Shown piece by piece: positions 1 through 8,453 of a stretch of DNA of 64,000 bases (positions are counted from its first letter, which is position 1; every line of letters begins with the position of its first letter). Position numbers and translations under genes: made by a program. The stretch lies in the NCBI RefSeq assembly GCF_018100795.1, contig NZ_JAGJDY010000002.1, positions 372,001 to 436,000 on the forward strand, written 5' to 3'. The DNA comes from Alteromonas sp. MMG017. GTDB lineage: Bacteria > Pseudomonadota > Gammaproteobacteria > Enterobacterales > Alteromonadaceae. The notes under the pieces were generated by a model that was not told the origin of the DNA, searched no databases, and was given only the letters and a program-made list of their open reading frames with translations.

Positions 1-315
1 GCAGGCGTTAACCTCGACCTCTATCTTTGCTAACGATTGGCCCTCACAAGCCCCCTGAATACACAGACCATTTTCTATATCAAACAGAGCTCCATGGGCG
101 GCACAAACAATGTATTTGCAAGCGGCATCTAAATACTGATGCCGCTTCCAGGGCAAAGACGTACTGCCGTAGTGCGGACAGACATCTGAATAGGCATATA
201 CCAGCCCCCCCTTTCGCACCACAAACAAGCTATCTTGACCTGTGCAACCAGGGTCAAATCCTCTGGCCTGTCCATCGGCAATATCACCAATATTACCTAA
301 GCGTACTCTACTCAT
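1..315 (-). CDS. Rieske [2Fe-2S] ferredoxin, 3' end outside window
   Basis: Reading the minus strand from an ATG at 315 gives 105 codons open to the window edge, so the C-terminus is missing. The Rieske cluster ligands are clear: Cys46-Pro-His48 and Cys71-x2-His74. Small Rieske proteins of this size pass electrons to a ring-hydroxylating or demethylating oxygenase, or act as regulatory redox partners. The start lies 5 bases after the stop of the VOC dioxygenase gene, so it is the last visible gene of a five-gene minus-strand operon starting at 4262. It may serve the Rieske oxygenase at 5670-6743, but that oxygenase resembles the VanA class, which normally uses a separate reductase; the pairing is inference. 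Confidence 0.85.
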   Translation of the reverse strand, partial: MSRVRLGNIGDIADGQARGFDPGCTGQDSLFVVRKGGLVYAYSDVCPHYGSTSLPWKRHQYLDAACKYIVCAAHGALFDIENGLCIQGACEGQSLAKIEVEVNAC

Positions 316-320
316 TTGAC

Positions 321-1253
321 TTAGGACGCTTTAGACGGAGGTGGCCCGCCTGGCGCCCACTTCTCTTCATAGTGCAATAAAAATACTTGAGAGTTATCTG
401 CACCAGGCATGGCTTCACGTGCAACCCATTGTTCGTCATGTAAGTCCATGTCTGCGTCATACTCAATATTGCAACCAAAGGGGCTTTTAAAATACCAAAA
501 CCAATTAGAGCCAAAGATGTGACGACCTGGTCCCCAGAAACTCTGGTAACCTTTTTCAACCAAGGCATTGCCTGCCTGTGCGACTTCTGTTGGGCCACTC
601 ATATGAAAAGTAAAATGCTCGACACCTTGCATGTGCGGCGGCGTATTTAAAAAGAATAAGGTGTGATGGTCATTTGTGCCGGCAGGGCGCATAAATGGCC
701 CCATATGTTTAAATCGGTCGGTAGTCACAAAGCCAAGGCGTTCAGCGAAAAAGGCTTCAGCTTTAACAGCATCAGGCACAAAATAAACCACATGAGACAA
801 GCTTCGAGGTTTAGCCACAAACTCTTTGCTGACACCTGTTTCATTCACTCCTCGTTGAGGCGGTGCACCCGGTGCATTAATGGTTTCAGCTGGCAAGTCG
901 AGGGCTTGACGAATAGTCACTTGAAACCCTAATACGAATCCCATGTCATCCATCGTTTCGATGCTGCCATCATCCAAGGTTTTGACTTCTCTATCTTTTG
1001 ACAACTCGGCCTTTATTGCATCTACTGTTGCATTATCAGCAACACCATAAAGGGTTTTACGCAGCATAGAGCCGGTGCTAAGAGCTTCGGGAAGTGAGGC
1101 GTTATCTTTGCTGTGAATTTCAATGCCTGTGCCATCAAGGGCGACAAAGTTGACATCATCTTGCTGTGTTAGTCCATAATCGAGGGCGAACTGCTTACAC
1201 GCGGTGACATCGTCGACAGCAAAAATAAGTTTGTCTGGTCCGATAATATTCAT
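321..1253 (-). CDS. VOC-family extradiol ring-cleavage dioxygenase-like protein
   Basis: A 310-residue protein with two vicinal-oxygen-chelate modules, the architecture of type I extradiol dioxygenases (2,3-dihydroxybiphenyl or catechol 2,3-dioxygenase). The C-terminal module keeps a plausible Fe(II) triad: His154 (SHVVYF), His213 (VEHFTFH) and Glu264 (NIEYD). Family knowledge predicts cleavage of a catecholic ring next to its hydroxyls; the substrate cannot be read from sequence. AGGAG sits 8 bases before the ATG. It lies 10 bases downstream of the alpha/beta hydrolase gene and 5 bases upstream of the Rieske ferredoxin, in one operon. A related but clearly different paralogue is at 9570-10508. 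Confidence 0.8.
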   Translation of the reverse strand: MNIIGPDKLIFAVDDVTACKQFALDYGLTQQDDVNFVALDGTGIEIHSKDNASLPEALSTGSMLRKTLYGVADNATVDAIKAELSKDREVKTLDDGSIETMDDMGFVLGFQVTIRQALDLPAETINAPGAPPQRGVNETGVSKEFVAKPRSLSHVVYFVPDAVKAEAFFAERLGFVTTDRFKHMGPFMRPAGTNDHHTLFFLNTPPHMQGVEHFTFHMSGPTEVAQAGNALVEKGYQSFWGPGRHIFGSNWFWYFKSPFGCNIEYDADMDLHDEQWVAREAMPGADNSQVFLLHYEEKWAPGGPPPSKAS

Positions 1254-1263
1254 AATAGGACTC

Positions 1264-2424
1264 CTACTTTTCTTTTAATTCGTTAAAGGTTTCAGCCACC
1301 CAATCAGCGATGTAAGAACCCGCATTCGAACTGTTATCAAAACTTGAATGCTGCACGCCACCTTCACGTTCGGTAAATATTTTAAGTTCGCGTTTAGGGC
1401 TATTAACTAATTGCTCGTAGGTGCGCTCGGCCCATTTAAGGGGGATTTGCGAATCCTTCAAGCCATGAGTAACTAAAAAAGGCACTTTAATTTTTTCAAT
1501 CTGACCATCAAGATGCACGTTTTCAGCAATATTCATGAAGTCATCCATATCTTTGGCGCCCCACACCCATTGGACATGTGCCCAATAATGGGGAACGGGG
1601 AAGTCACCTTCTTTCTCTAGGCGACGCTTTTGCACATCACGCCAGTCATGGTTAGCGCCCCAAATACAACCTAGGGCAAGTCTAGGTTCGTTGGCAACCG
1701 CACGAGGACAGTAATAACCGCCCAAAGACACCCCTTCCATACCAATTCGTTTGCTATCCACGTCTTCTTGTTGTTCTAGCCAATCGACCACTGGGCTGGC
1801 CCAATGTTCAGTATCATAACGAGCATGAAAACCTTGTAATTTTAACGCTTCACCTGTGCCGGGCTGATCCAAAATTAATGATGACACGCCGCGCTCAGCT
1901 AACCATGCGGGTAACCCCACGCGATATTTCATTTCTTTAGATGAATCAAGACCGTTAACTTGAATAAGGAGGGGCGCTGGGCCTTCTACTCCCTCAGCTT
2001 TCACATAGAGTGCTGACAGGTGTTTTCCTTCATAAGGGATTTCAACACGCACACAATTTTCTTTACCAAGCTCAATAGACTTTTGGAAAAGCTCAAGTGA
2101 ATCTTTATAAAGTTCTGTTCTGCCAGGGGCTCCATGAGCTTGAATACGCTCACAGGTAATAAGGTAGGTTGCTGCACGATTATATTTATAGCCTGCTGAT
2201 AAGGTGCGCCCTTTAGCCAAATCTTCTTCTGCTAAGCCGCAAAGTTTATCAGCCATCTTGGCCCAGGTGTCTCTAAAGGCTTGCACACCTTCTTTATCTG
2301 GTGATTTTGCAGCGTCTTGTAACGGACCACACATTTCCTCTATCTCACCGATACGTGCGCCCATTTCTATGGCTAAATTGACTGATAAATTCCATACGTA
2401 GTTTGTTGGAAAGTACTTAAACAT
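1264..2424 (-). CDS. alpha/beta hydrolase, 2,6-dihydroxypseudooxynicotine hydrolase-like (C-C bond cleaving)
   Basis: A 386-residue hydrolase with a long helical N-terminal region (about 1-120) before the alpha/beta core. This layout matches the DHPO hydrolase/FrsA-like group rather than ordinary esterases. The nucleophile elbow GVSLGG places Ser233; the likely acid is Asp324 (GLKDSQ) and the base His359 (GGVQHSS). Members of this group hydrolyse C-C bonds in beta-diketone-like or vinylogous substrates. It lies between a cyclase-family gene and an extradiol dioxygenase, so cleavage of a ring-opened or acyl-phenol intermediate is a reasonable inference. GAGGA precedes the ATG by 6 bases. No signal peptide is visible, so it is cytoplasmic. 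Confidence 0.8.
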   Translation of the reverse strand: MFKYFPTNYVWNLSVNLAIEMGARIGEIEEMCGPLQDAAKSPDKEGVQAFRDTWAKMADKLCGLAEEDLAKGRTLSAGYKYNRAATYLITCERIQAHGAPGRTELYKDSLELFQKSIELGKENCVRVEIPYEGKHLSALYVKAEGVEGPAPLLIQVNGLDSSKEMKYRVGLPAWLAERGVSSLILDQPGTGEALKLQGFHARYDTEHWASPVVDWLEQQEDVDSKRIGMEGVSLGGYYCPRAVANEPRLALGCIWGANHDWRDVQKRRLEKEGDFPVPHYWAHVQWVWGAKDMDDFMNIAENVHLDGQIEKIKVPFLVTHGLKDSQIPLKWAERTYEQLVNSPKRELKIFTEREGGVQHSSFDNSSNAGSYIADWVAETFNELKEK

Positions 2425-2475
2425 AATTTTTCCTCAATTTTGGAGATTCAAAATGAATGCTCAAAATTTCAAATG

Positions 2476-3267
2476 TTATGATTTTTCGATTAATGCAACG
2501 GCTCTGCAAAAGCCCGCAGATGCGTGTTTAATTTTGTAAGGGAAACAATTAATTAAAAATCCCGTTGACGGTAAAGTCTCTAAATTACTGAGTTTTTCCA
2601 TTTGCCCATAGCCGATATCTCGGCCTGCTTTATGGCCTTCCCAGATAATAGAAGCATCGCCAGATTCGGCAAATCTCTCACGGGTGTATTTAAAGGGGGC
2701 GTCCCAACTCCATGCGTCTGTACCCACCACTTTTACGCCACGTTCTAATAAGTACATGGTTGCTTCACGGCCCATGCCCACCCCTGCATCAAGATAACCA
2801 GGCTGCCCAAACAGTTCACCTGCGCGAGTATTGACCACCACTATGTCTAATGGCTGCAACTCATGCCCAATGCGTGTTAACTCTTCTTCCACATCTTTGG
2901 CAGTGATAACGTAGCCATCTGCTAAATGCCTAAAGTCCAATTTCACACCTGGCTGAAAACACCATTCAAGAGGTAATTCATCGATACCAAAAGCTGGTTT
3001 TCCTCCGTCGGTTGTTGATGCGTAGTGCCAAGGTGCATCCATATGTGTACCGCTATGAGTGGTTATATCCAAGCGTTCTGCAGCCCATGCTTCGTCACCC
3101 GGCATTTGTGCTTTAGTTAGGCCGGGAAACATAGCGCCCATTTCTGGCCAACCCTCTTGATGATCGGTATATTCAATTTTGGGTAATAGAGGCGGAGGAT
3201 CGGTATAAGGGTTGTTGTCTAGGGTGACGGACAAGTCGACAATGGTAAAATTTCTTGGGTTAAACAT
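2476..3267 (-). CDS. cyclase-family (kynurenine formamidase-like) metal-dependent hydrolase
   Basis: A 263-residue protein of the cyclase family (PF04199). The signature metal-binding motif HSGTHMDAPWHY is present in the N-terminal third, with the second conserved region near VVNTRAGELFG. Known members include kynurenine formamidase and isatin hydrolase, which open amide or lactam bonds. Here the setting is aromatic ring cleavage, so lactone or enol-ester hydrolysis is equally possible. Its ATG shares one base with the stop codon of the upstream FAH-family gene (TAATG), showing tight translational coupling. The next gene, the alpha/beta hydrolase, follows after 51 bases. Confidence 0.82.
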   Translation of the reverse strand: MFNPRNFTIVDLSVTLDNNPYTDPPPLLPKIEYTDHQEGWPEMGAMFPGLTKAQMPGDEAWAAERLDITTHSGTHMDAPWHYASTTDGGKPAFGIDELPLEWCFQPGVKLDFRHLADGYVITAKDVEEELTRIGHELQPLDIVVVNTRAGELFGQPGYLDAGVGMGREATMYLLERGVKVVGTDAWSWDAPFKYTRERFAESGDASIIWEGHKAGRDIGYGQMEKLSNLETLPSTGFLINCFPYKIKHASAGFCRAVALIEKS

Positions 3268-4262
3268 TATTGGTTCTCACTTTTATTACTGGCTGTAACG
3301 CGCTGTTCGATAGCACCAAATAGACTGTTACCGTTAGTATCAAAGACATTAAACTCAACCACTTCATCTTGTTGCATAAAAGGCGTTTGTGGCGCGCCGT
3401 GCTGGATCATTTCTTTTGCGCGAAGTTCAGAAATGCAGGCTTGTCCTTTAGATGGGTCAGCATTTGATACTGTACCTGAGCCAAAAACTGTGCCCGCATT
3501 AATCGGACGGGTTTGTGCCACATGAGCAATCAGTTCATGAAAACCAAAGTGCATCTCTTGCCCATCAGGTTGGCCAAATGCTTCACTATTGCGAGTTACT
3601 TGTAAGGGCAAACACACACGACCATTCTGCCAATGCTCGCCAAGTTCATCTGGGGTTAGTGCAATAGGAGCAAACGCCGTCGCCCCTTTTGCTTGCACAA
3701 ATCCAAAGCCTGTTTTCATTTCACGTGGGCCAAGGGCTCGATAACTAATATCGTTAAGCAGCACCACTAGGCGAATCTTCGAAAGCGCTTCTTGGGCAGA
3801 ACAGCCCATTGGAATGGCATCCACAATCACACCAAATTCACCTTCAAAATCGATACCGTGTTTTAAATCTGCGACCACTATGTCGTCTTTAGCGCCAAGA
3901 AAGCTGTCACCAGCACCTTGATACACCAACGGAAATTTGTCTGCGTCAGCGATAGGGTCAAGATGAAATGCTTGCTGCATTAAATGACCATGATTGAGAA
4001 AAAGGGAACCATCTAGCCATTGCCAAGCTCTAGGTAAAGGAGCAAGAACAGATTGTCCAGCAAACACCGCCGCACTTTTTGCTTCGCCATTATTAAGACT
4101 TTGATACCTTGCGGTTAAGGCCTCACAGCAGCTTGACCAATTTTCTAGAGCCGACTGCATTGTTGCTGCAATGTCACTCACATCCACATAAAGGGCCCGA
4201 TCGTGTGAAACGATAATTAGTTTGCCATCTGGATGGTCGGTTTTTAGCGATGCTAATTTCAT
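3267..4262 (-). CDS. fumarylacetoacetate hydrolase (FAH) family protein
   Basis: A 331-residue member of the FAH superfamily, which hydrolyses or decarboxylates 2-oxo acids formed after ring cleavage. Metal-binding acidic residues are visible in the DFEGEFGVIVD stretch, followed by the conserved LLNDISYR region and, later, VFGSGTVSNADPSKG. It is the first gene of the operon running leftwards to the Rieske ferredoxin. It faces away from the LysR gene at 4457 across 194 bases, so that regulator probably controls it. Its length and N-terminal extension resemble the larger fumarylacetoacetase-type proteins, but true fumarylacetoacetase is about 420 residues, so I assign only the family. Confidence 0.85.
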   Translation of the reverse strand: MKLASLKTDHPDGKLIIVSHDRALYVDVSDIAATMQSALENWSSCCEALTARYQSLNNGEAKSAAVFAGQSVLAPLPRAWQWLDGSLFLNHGHLMQQAFHLDPIADADKFPLVYQGAGDSFLGAKDDIVVADLKHGIDFEGEFGVIVDAIPMGCSAQEALSKIRLVVLLNDISYRALGPREMKTGFGFVQAKGATAFAPIALTPDELGEHWQNGRVCLPLQVTRNSEAFGQPDGQEMHFGFHELIAHVAQTRPINAGTVFGSGTVSNADPSKGQACISELRAKEMIQHGAPQTPFMQQDEVVEFNVFDTNGNSLFGAIEQRVTASNKSENQ

Positions 4263-4334
4263 AGATTAGACCCAGTTAAAATTGTTAAAAATTAATCAAT
4301 TAAATTGAGTTTCAATGTTAATATTTTATTTGCA

Positions 4335-4350
4335 ATTCAAAAAATTGAAT
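4335..4350. promoter_or_regulatory. candidate LysR operator, ATTCAA-N4-TTGAAT palindrome
   Basis: A perfect 6-bp inverted repeat with a 4-base A spacer lies between the divergent FAH operon and the LysR gene, in the position where LysR regulators bind (T-N11-A type symmetry). The surroundings are very AT-rich, so the match could be chance. Confidence 0.35.
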
Positions 4351-4456
4351 GTTTAGATGGCAACCATCAGAAAACTGGATACCTAAAGTTCTCAAAATAT
4401 TTTACAACTGAATGTCTGGTGAATGGCTTGGCTTGGCTTTTCTATGAGAAAATAAT

Positions 4457-5365
4457 ATGCGATTTGAACAACTTGACCTTAATTTACTTGTAGCCTTAGA
4501 TATATTGCTTGAAGAGCAAAATATCACCCGTAGTGCAGAACGATTACACCTATCCCAGTCTGCAACCAGTGGCATCTTGTCTAGACTAAGAGCCTTTTTT
4601 GAAGATGACTTACTAGTACAGATTGGCAAAAAGATGCAGCCAACACCTTTTGCTTTAGAATTGCAGGAACCAATTGCTGGTGTACTCGCCACTGTGCGCG
4701 GCTCTATCATTGGTAAAAAAGCCAACAATCCTGAGCAAAGTGAACGTCATTTCAAAATAGTGGCTACTGATTATGTTGTGCAGGTATTGCTCCGACATGT
4801 TGTAGTGGCGGTCGCAAAATTGGCACCTAATGTCACCTTTGAGTTTATGTCACCTTTTGCCCATGAAATAAATGTCCTCTCCAAAGGTGGCGCGGACATG
4901 ACAATTGCCCCTGAAGTTGCCATGTTAGATATATATTCATGTGCACCACTGACTACTGATGAATTGGTGTGTATTGCAGATATTAATAATAAACTGGTCG
5001 ATGATGTTTTGACTTTAGAGCAATTTAGTTCTTTGGGCCACGTATCTGTTGGTTATGCCCGTACTAGCCACTTGAGTATTGAACATTGGTTGTTCGAAAA
5101 AATGGAAATAACTCGTCGAGTCGAGATACTTACGAATGACTTTTCAACCATGATTTATACTTTGCTAAATACCAACCGTATTGCCATTTTGCCTCAGCAC
5201 TTTGCCGAAACGCATGCCCAGCGTGAATTCTTTAAAATTGTTAAATTACCTTTTGAAACACCTCCGCTAAAAGAAATTATGATGTGGCACCCCACCTTAG
5301 AAAATGATCCTATGCACCGTTGGTTAAGGCAAAAGATCATCGAAAGTGCGGCTAAATTTAATTAG
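4457..5365 (+). CDS. LysR-type transcriptional regulator
   Basis: A 302-residue LysR regulator. Residues about 1-65 form the winged HTH (LDLNLLVALDILLEEQ, then AERLHLSQSATSGIL and SRLRAFFEDDLLV). Residues about 90-295 are the effector-binding domain. It is divergent from the five-gene ring-cleavage operon starting at 4262 and is its likely activator. It is a paralogue of the LysR at 12112-13014: both start MRF.. LDLNLLVAL and share the same domain spacing, resembling the NodD-like branch of aromatic regulators. The effector is unknown. The ATG follows an AT-rich leader with little Shine-Dalgarno complementarity. Confidence 0.92.
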   Translation: MRFEQLDLNLLVALDILLEEQNITRSAERLHLSQSATSGILSRLRAFFEDDLLVQIGKKMQPTPFALELQEPIAGVLATVRGSIIGKKANNPEQSERHFKIVATDYVVQVLLRHVVVAVAKLAPNVTFEFMSPFAHEINVLSKGGADMTIAPEVAMLDIYSCAPLTTDELVCIADINNKLVDDVLTLEQFSSLGHVSVGYARTSHLSIEHWLFEKMEITRRVEILTNDFSTMIYTLLNTNRIAILPQHFAETHAQREFFKIVKLPFETPPLKEIMMWHPTLENDPMHRWLRQKIIESAAKFN

Positions 5366-5490
5366 TAGTAACTAAAAACGGAATGATTCATGTAATTCTG
5401 CTTCGGCCGCTAATTTATTCATGGGTATGGCAATGTCAGCTGGCAATTCATTATTGGTCTCAATGCCATCTAAGAAGAACCAGCACACAA

Positions 5491-5530
5491 GCCACCACGC
5501 CACCACGCCACCACGCCACCACGCCACCAA
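5491..5530. repeat. 8-bp tandem repeat, GCCACCAC x5 (last unit GCCACCAA)
   Basis: Five head-to-tail copies of GCCACCAC, the last with one change, in the gap between the convergent LysR (ends 5365) and Rieske oxygenase (ends 5670) genes. The unit is not a multiple of three and no convincing gene crosses it, so it is a noncoding microsatellite-like array. Confidence 0.9.
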
Positions 5531-5546
5531 ATATTGCCACTGACCT

Positions 5547-5581
5547 GCTTCAACGTAAAACCTAAGATTTTACGTTGAAGC
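5547..5581. terminator. 14-bp perfect inverted repeat between convergent genes
   Basis: GCTTCAACGTAAAA (5547-5560) and its exact complement (5568-5581) flank a 7-base loop. The position between convergent genes suits a bidirectional transcript end. The stem is AT-rich at the loop side and lacks a long trailing T run, so it may be Rho-assisted or have another role. Confidence 0.5.
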
Positions 5582-5669
5582 TCAAGTTCCTTAAAATTGT
5601 CCAGTATCTTCATAAAGCCTAATAGCTTATGCACTGGGCGCATTTGAATAGTAAAAGATTGAATACTTA

Positions 5670-6743
5670 TTAAAGGCCTGTCACCGCGTTTTCTGCCGCT
5701 AACATTGCATCCACTTTTCTTCGAGCCTGAATTGCTGCTTTATCAGCACCAACTATTAACTCTCTTTGAAATAGCGCTGCTTGATCTATTCTTTTTTCCA
5801 TATCTTCAATGGCATCAACATCTTGTTGGCGCACTTGCATTTCAGAATCATATTGGAATTTATCTAATGTTTTATCACCTTGTCTAAAATTACGAGTAGA
5901 AAAACCAAAATAGTGGGTGGTTGTTTCAGTTTCAGGGGTCAGTCCATGCAATATGGCCATATGACCCAACTCTTTAGGCACACCATCTCTACCTGGTATT
6001 TTGGTGATAGAAGGGATGCTTGTTTTGACTAGTTCTGGGCCATAAAAATCGCTCAAGTGAACAAAGTCAGCTAACCCCTCATACTCAGCTTTTTTTCCAT
6101 AAATCGTTTCTAAGAAGGGGTTCCACGGCATTTTTCCCTTTCTGAGCACTCGGTAACTTTCATCACGCTCTAAGGTCTCCATAGGAATTTTTTTCAAGGT
6201 ATCTCCCCCTTTACCCAATTGCTGATGTATGTAGGGCAAATGGGTTAGATCCATTAAATTATCGACCAATAATTGCGAGCGGCCTTCAACATGAAAGTAA
6301 TTTTCCGAACTGTAATATGAGTCTGAATTATCTAATCCAATGTCATGATAGGGAGGGATTAAGTTAGTATCACACTTTTCGAGGTCCCCCATCCAAATCC
6401 AGCAAATTGGCCCTCGCTCTTCTAAAGGGTAAACTGGCTGGCAAAAATTACGGGGAACCGTATCTTGTGAGGGAATTTCAATACAATCGCCGTTATCGGC
6501 AAACTTAAAGCCATGATAACCACATACAATGTTATCTCCTTCAACCCGACCTTTTACTAACGAAAAATAACGGTGCGGACATAAGCCATACATAGCGACC
6601 GGAGTACCATCTTGTTTACGGTACATCACAACTGGCTTGCTCAAAAACGTGCGTTCTATTGGTTCACGGGATATCTCGTTAGAAAAAGCGGCCATATACC
6701 AACGGTTTCGTACGATAGATGTTTTGTATTTAAATGGGTACAT
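5670..6743 (-). CDS. Rieske non-heme iron oxygenase, VanA-like (aromatic O-demethylase or hydroxylase) large subunit
   Basis: A 357-residue single-component-type oxygenase subunit. The Rieske domain has Cys55-Pro-His57 and Cys74-Gly-Tyr-His77. The mononuclear iron site shows the NLMDLTHLPYIH signature, giving Asp165, His168 and His173. Size and motifs match the vanillate O-demethylase/toluate branch, which hydroxylates methoxy or methyl groups; O-demethylation releases formaldehyde. Vanillate would feed protocatechuate into the lig operon at 13.5-20.5 kb, but the substrate is inferred. No ferredoxin reductase (VanB) is adjacent. The gene is divergent from the AraC regulator at 6986, the likely controller. 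A formaldehyde dehydrogenase relic sits about 1.3 kb away. Confidence 0.88.
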   Translation of the reverse strand: MYPFKYKTSIVRNRWYMAAFSNEISREPIERTFLSKPVVMYRKQDGTPVAMYGLCPHRYFSLVKGRVEGDNIVCGYHGFKFADNGDCIEIPSQDTVPRNFCQPVYPLEERGPICWIWMGDLEKCDTNLIPPYHDIGLDNSDSYYSSENYFHVEGRSQLLVDNLMDLTHLPYIHQQLGKGGDTLKKIPMETLERDESYRVLRKGKMPWNPFLETIYGKKAEYEGLADFVHLSDFYGPELVKTSIPSITKIPGRDGVPKELGHMAILHGLTPETETTTHYFGFSTRNFRQGDKTLDKFQYDSEMQVRQQDVDAIEDMEKRIDQAALFQRELIVGADKAAIQARRKVDAMLAAENAVTGL

Positions 6744-6985
6744 AATGTCAATAATCCTATCTTATTATTCATTAACTTGGAGTTCATGCTCTGCCCAAAG
6801 TCGACGATTCAAATCCGAACCCACATTGTTTACTAGTGGTTCAAATGTATATTGCTGATATACCAAACATGCATTAAAAAGTTATTAATGGGCTATAGTT
6901 GTTATTATTTTGTAACTTAGTGTAGTTTCTATATTACGGAGAATATATACTTTAAGGCCCCACATTTCGGCTAAATACTCTCATT

Positions 6986-7936
6986 ATGGACTTACTTGGT
7001 GATGTACTTTGCTCATTAAATGTGTTTTCGCATTCAATTGGCACATTTAGGTTAGCCCCCGCGATACATTTACATTTATCTGCGCTGCCAACCAATTTTG
7101 CCTATGTGTTTTCCAATATCGACAGAGACTTTTGGATCGAAGTTGACGGTAGCGAACCCTGCCATTTACAAACGGGTGACTCAATCTTAATTTTAGGTGG
7201 TAGAGCACACCGCTTTGGAGTTTCATTAGACAGTGAACCGCAGTGTTTTGAAGAGATATGGGCAGCCAATGAACTGCCAAAATTTGGAGAAATTCGGAAT
7301 AAACCAATGGATCTTAAAGTTGGTGATATCCCGAATTCTGTTTCTCTTCTATCTTTGGCATTTACAGTAGATGAACCGGAGCAAAACTCACTATTGAGAT
7401 TACTGCCTCCCTATATTCTGATCCCCAAGGGAAATCAGCTCGATACATGGATAGCCGCAGCATACACTTTTTGCCAGCGGGAACTTACTCACAACACGCC
7501 AGGTTTCAGCGCAACAGCAATGAATATCACTAATTTGATTTTTGGTGAGTTTATTCGCTCTTATCTAAACTCCGCAGATTTAACCCAAATGAGTTGGATG
7601 CGAGGATTATCTGACCCGCGAATTGGCGAAGCGCTAGCAATAATGCATACACGCAGTGAAGAACAATTAAGCGTCAGTATAATTGCCAAAGAAGTAGGCA
7701 TGTCTCGAGCGAGTTTTGCGCGAATATTTAAAGACTTAGTAGGACAAACACCCATCGATTATCTGATTGATTGTCGTATGCAAAAGGCGGCACAGTTTTT
7801 ACAGGTAGGCAAAGTTCCAATTGGCAAGATTAGCGAGATGATTGGTTACAATTCTGAACGGGCATTTAGGCAAGCTTTTATCAAGCGCACTGGTTTGTCA
7901 CCCAGTCGTTATCGTAAACAAACACTCCAGATTTAA
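6986..7936 (+). CDS. AraC-family transcriptional regulator
   Basis: A 316-residue regulator with an N-terminal AraC_binding_2/cupin-like sensor (about 20-190, including HLQTGDSILILGG) and a C-terminal double HTH (about 210-312). The second helix-turn-helix region reads IGKISEMIGYNSERAFRQAF, followed by RTGLSPSRYRK, the classic AraC signature. It is divergent from the Rieske oxygenase gene (6743) across 242 bases, so it probably activates it in response to the phenolic substrate. The CRP-like cupin sensor type is common among regulators of aromatic oxygenases. Confidence 0.9.
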   Translation: MDLLGDVLCSLNVFSHSIGTFRLAPAIHLHLSALPTNFAYVFSNIDRDFWIEVDGSEPCHLQTGDSILILGGRAHRFGVSLDSEPQCFEEIWAANELPKFGEIRNKPMDLKVGDIPNSVSLLSLAFTVDEPEQNSLLRLLPPYILIPKGNQLDTWIAAAYTFCQRELTHNTPGFSATAMNITNLIFGEFIRSYLNSADLTQMSWMRGLSDPRIGEALAIMHTRSEEQLSVSIIAKEVGMSRASFARIFKDLVGQTPIDYLIDCRMQKAAQFLQVGKVPIGKISEMIGYNSERAFRQAFIKRTGLSPSRYRKQTLQI

Positions 7937-8052
7937 AGCCGTAATACTTCGTATAGACCGAGATCAGCTAAAGCTTAATAAACTTAGCTCAAATAATCAG
8001 GGAGCCCATGTTGATTACATGAACCTTCTAGACAAGAGCAAACTATTGAGCT

Positions 8053-8271
8053 TTAAGCGGCAACCGGACGGGCAAGGTTTACATTTAGACATATACCTGT
8101 TCTTCCCTCTTTACAATTGCGACAGCGGCCACTGACAATATTAAAGGGTACTGAAAACTAGTCACCGGGCTAAATAAATTCGACATCTCGCCCCATTTCA
8201 AGTACCCCTCCGGTAATTTCATGACCTAAAACCAATCTAGAACAAGCATAATCTAACCGCTTGACCTTCAA
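8053..8271 (-). pseudogene. relic of glutathione-independent formaldehyde dehydrogenase / zinc alcohol dehydrogenase (fdhA-like)
   Basis: One minus-strand frame reads RLVLGHEITGGVLEMGRDVE, then FI-stop-PGD-stop-FSVPFNI, then SGRCRNCKEGRTGIC and LNVNLARP before a third stop. These blocks are collinear with the zinc-binding and lobe region of FdhA-type dehydrogenases (GHEITGEV, PGDLVSVPFN, CGRCRNCKEG, TGICLNVNPARP). Three in-frame stops (8170-8172, 8158-8160, 8053-8055) and loss of the first structural-zinc Cys (Ser instead) show decay. The N-terminus and the C-terminal two thirds are missing; a weak further match may run on towards 8000 in another frame. The parent enzyme oxidises formaldehyde, the by-product of O-demethylation. 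Confidence 0.8.
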
Positions 8272-8377
8272 AAGGTCACTAAAAGCCTAACAATGTAAAT
8301 ATAAAAGAAATGGTTAATCTATAACTGTGCTCAATATTTATCAAATTCCAAGTTCAACTGTTTTAAATAGCTAAACG

Positions 8378-8425
8378 GTGAGCGATCGCTTCTGAACCTA
8401 CTATATCTCAAACACCATCGCTCAC
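8378..8425. other. inverted repeat GTGAGCGAT / ATCGCTCAC downstream of FAH gene
   Basis: A 9-bp perfect inverted repeat (8378-8386 and 8417-8425) with a 30-base loop lies just after the stop of the 8454-9527 gene on its strand. It could help end that transcript. Apart from this and the fdhA relic, I see nothing in 7937-8453. Confidence 0.4.
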
Positions 8426-8453
8426 ACTTATCAAATAGAGCGTTAGCGCTTAG

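Noticed and set aside
27-380. 117-codon plus-strand frame at the left edge
   Set aside because: It is the antisense of the Rieske ferredoxin, whose cluster motifs are clear on the minus strand.
5491-5530. Possible CRISPR array
   Set aside because: Units are 8 bp and directly abut with no spacers.
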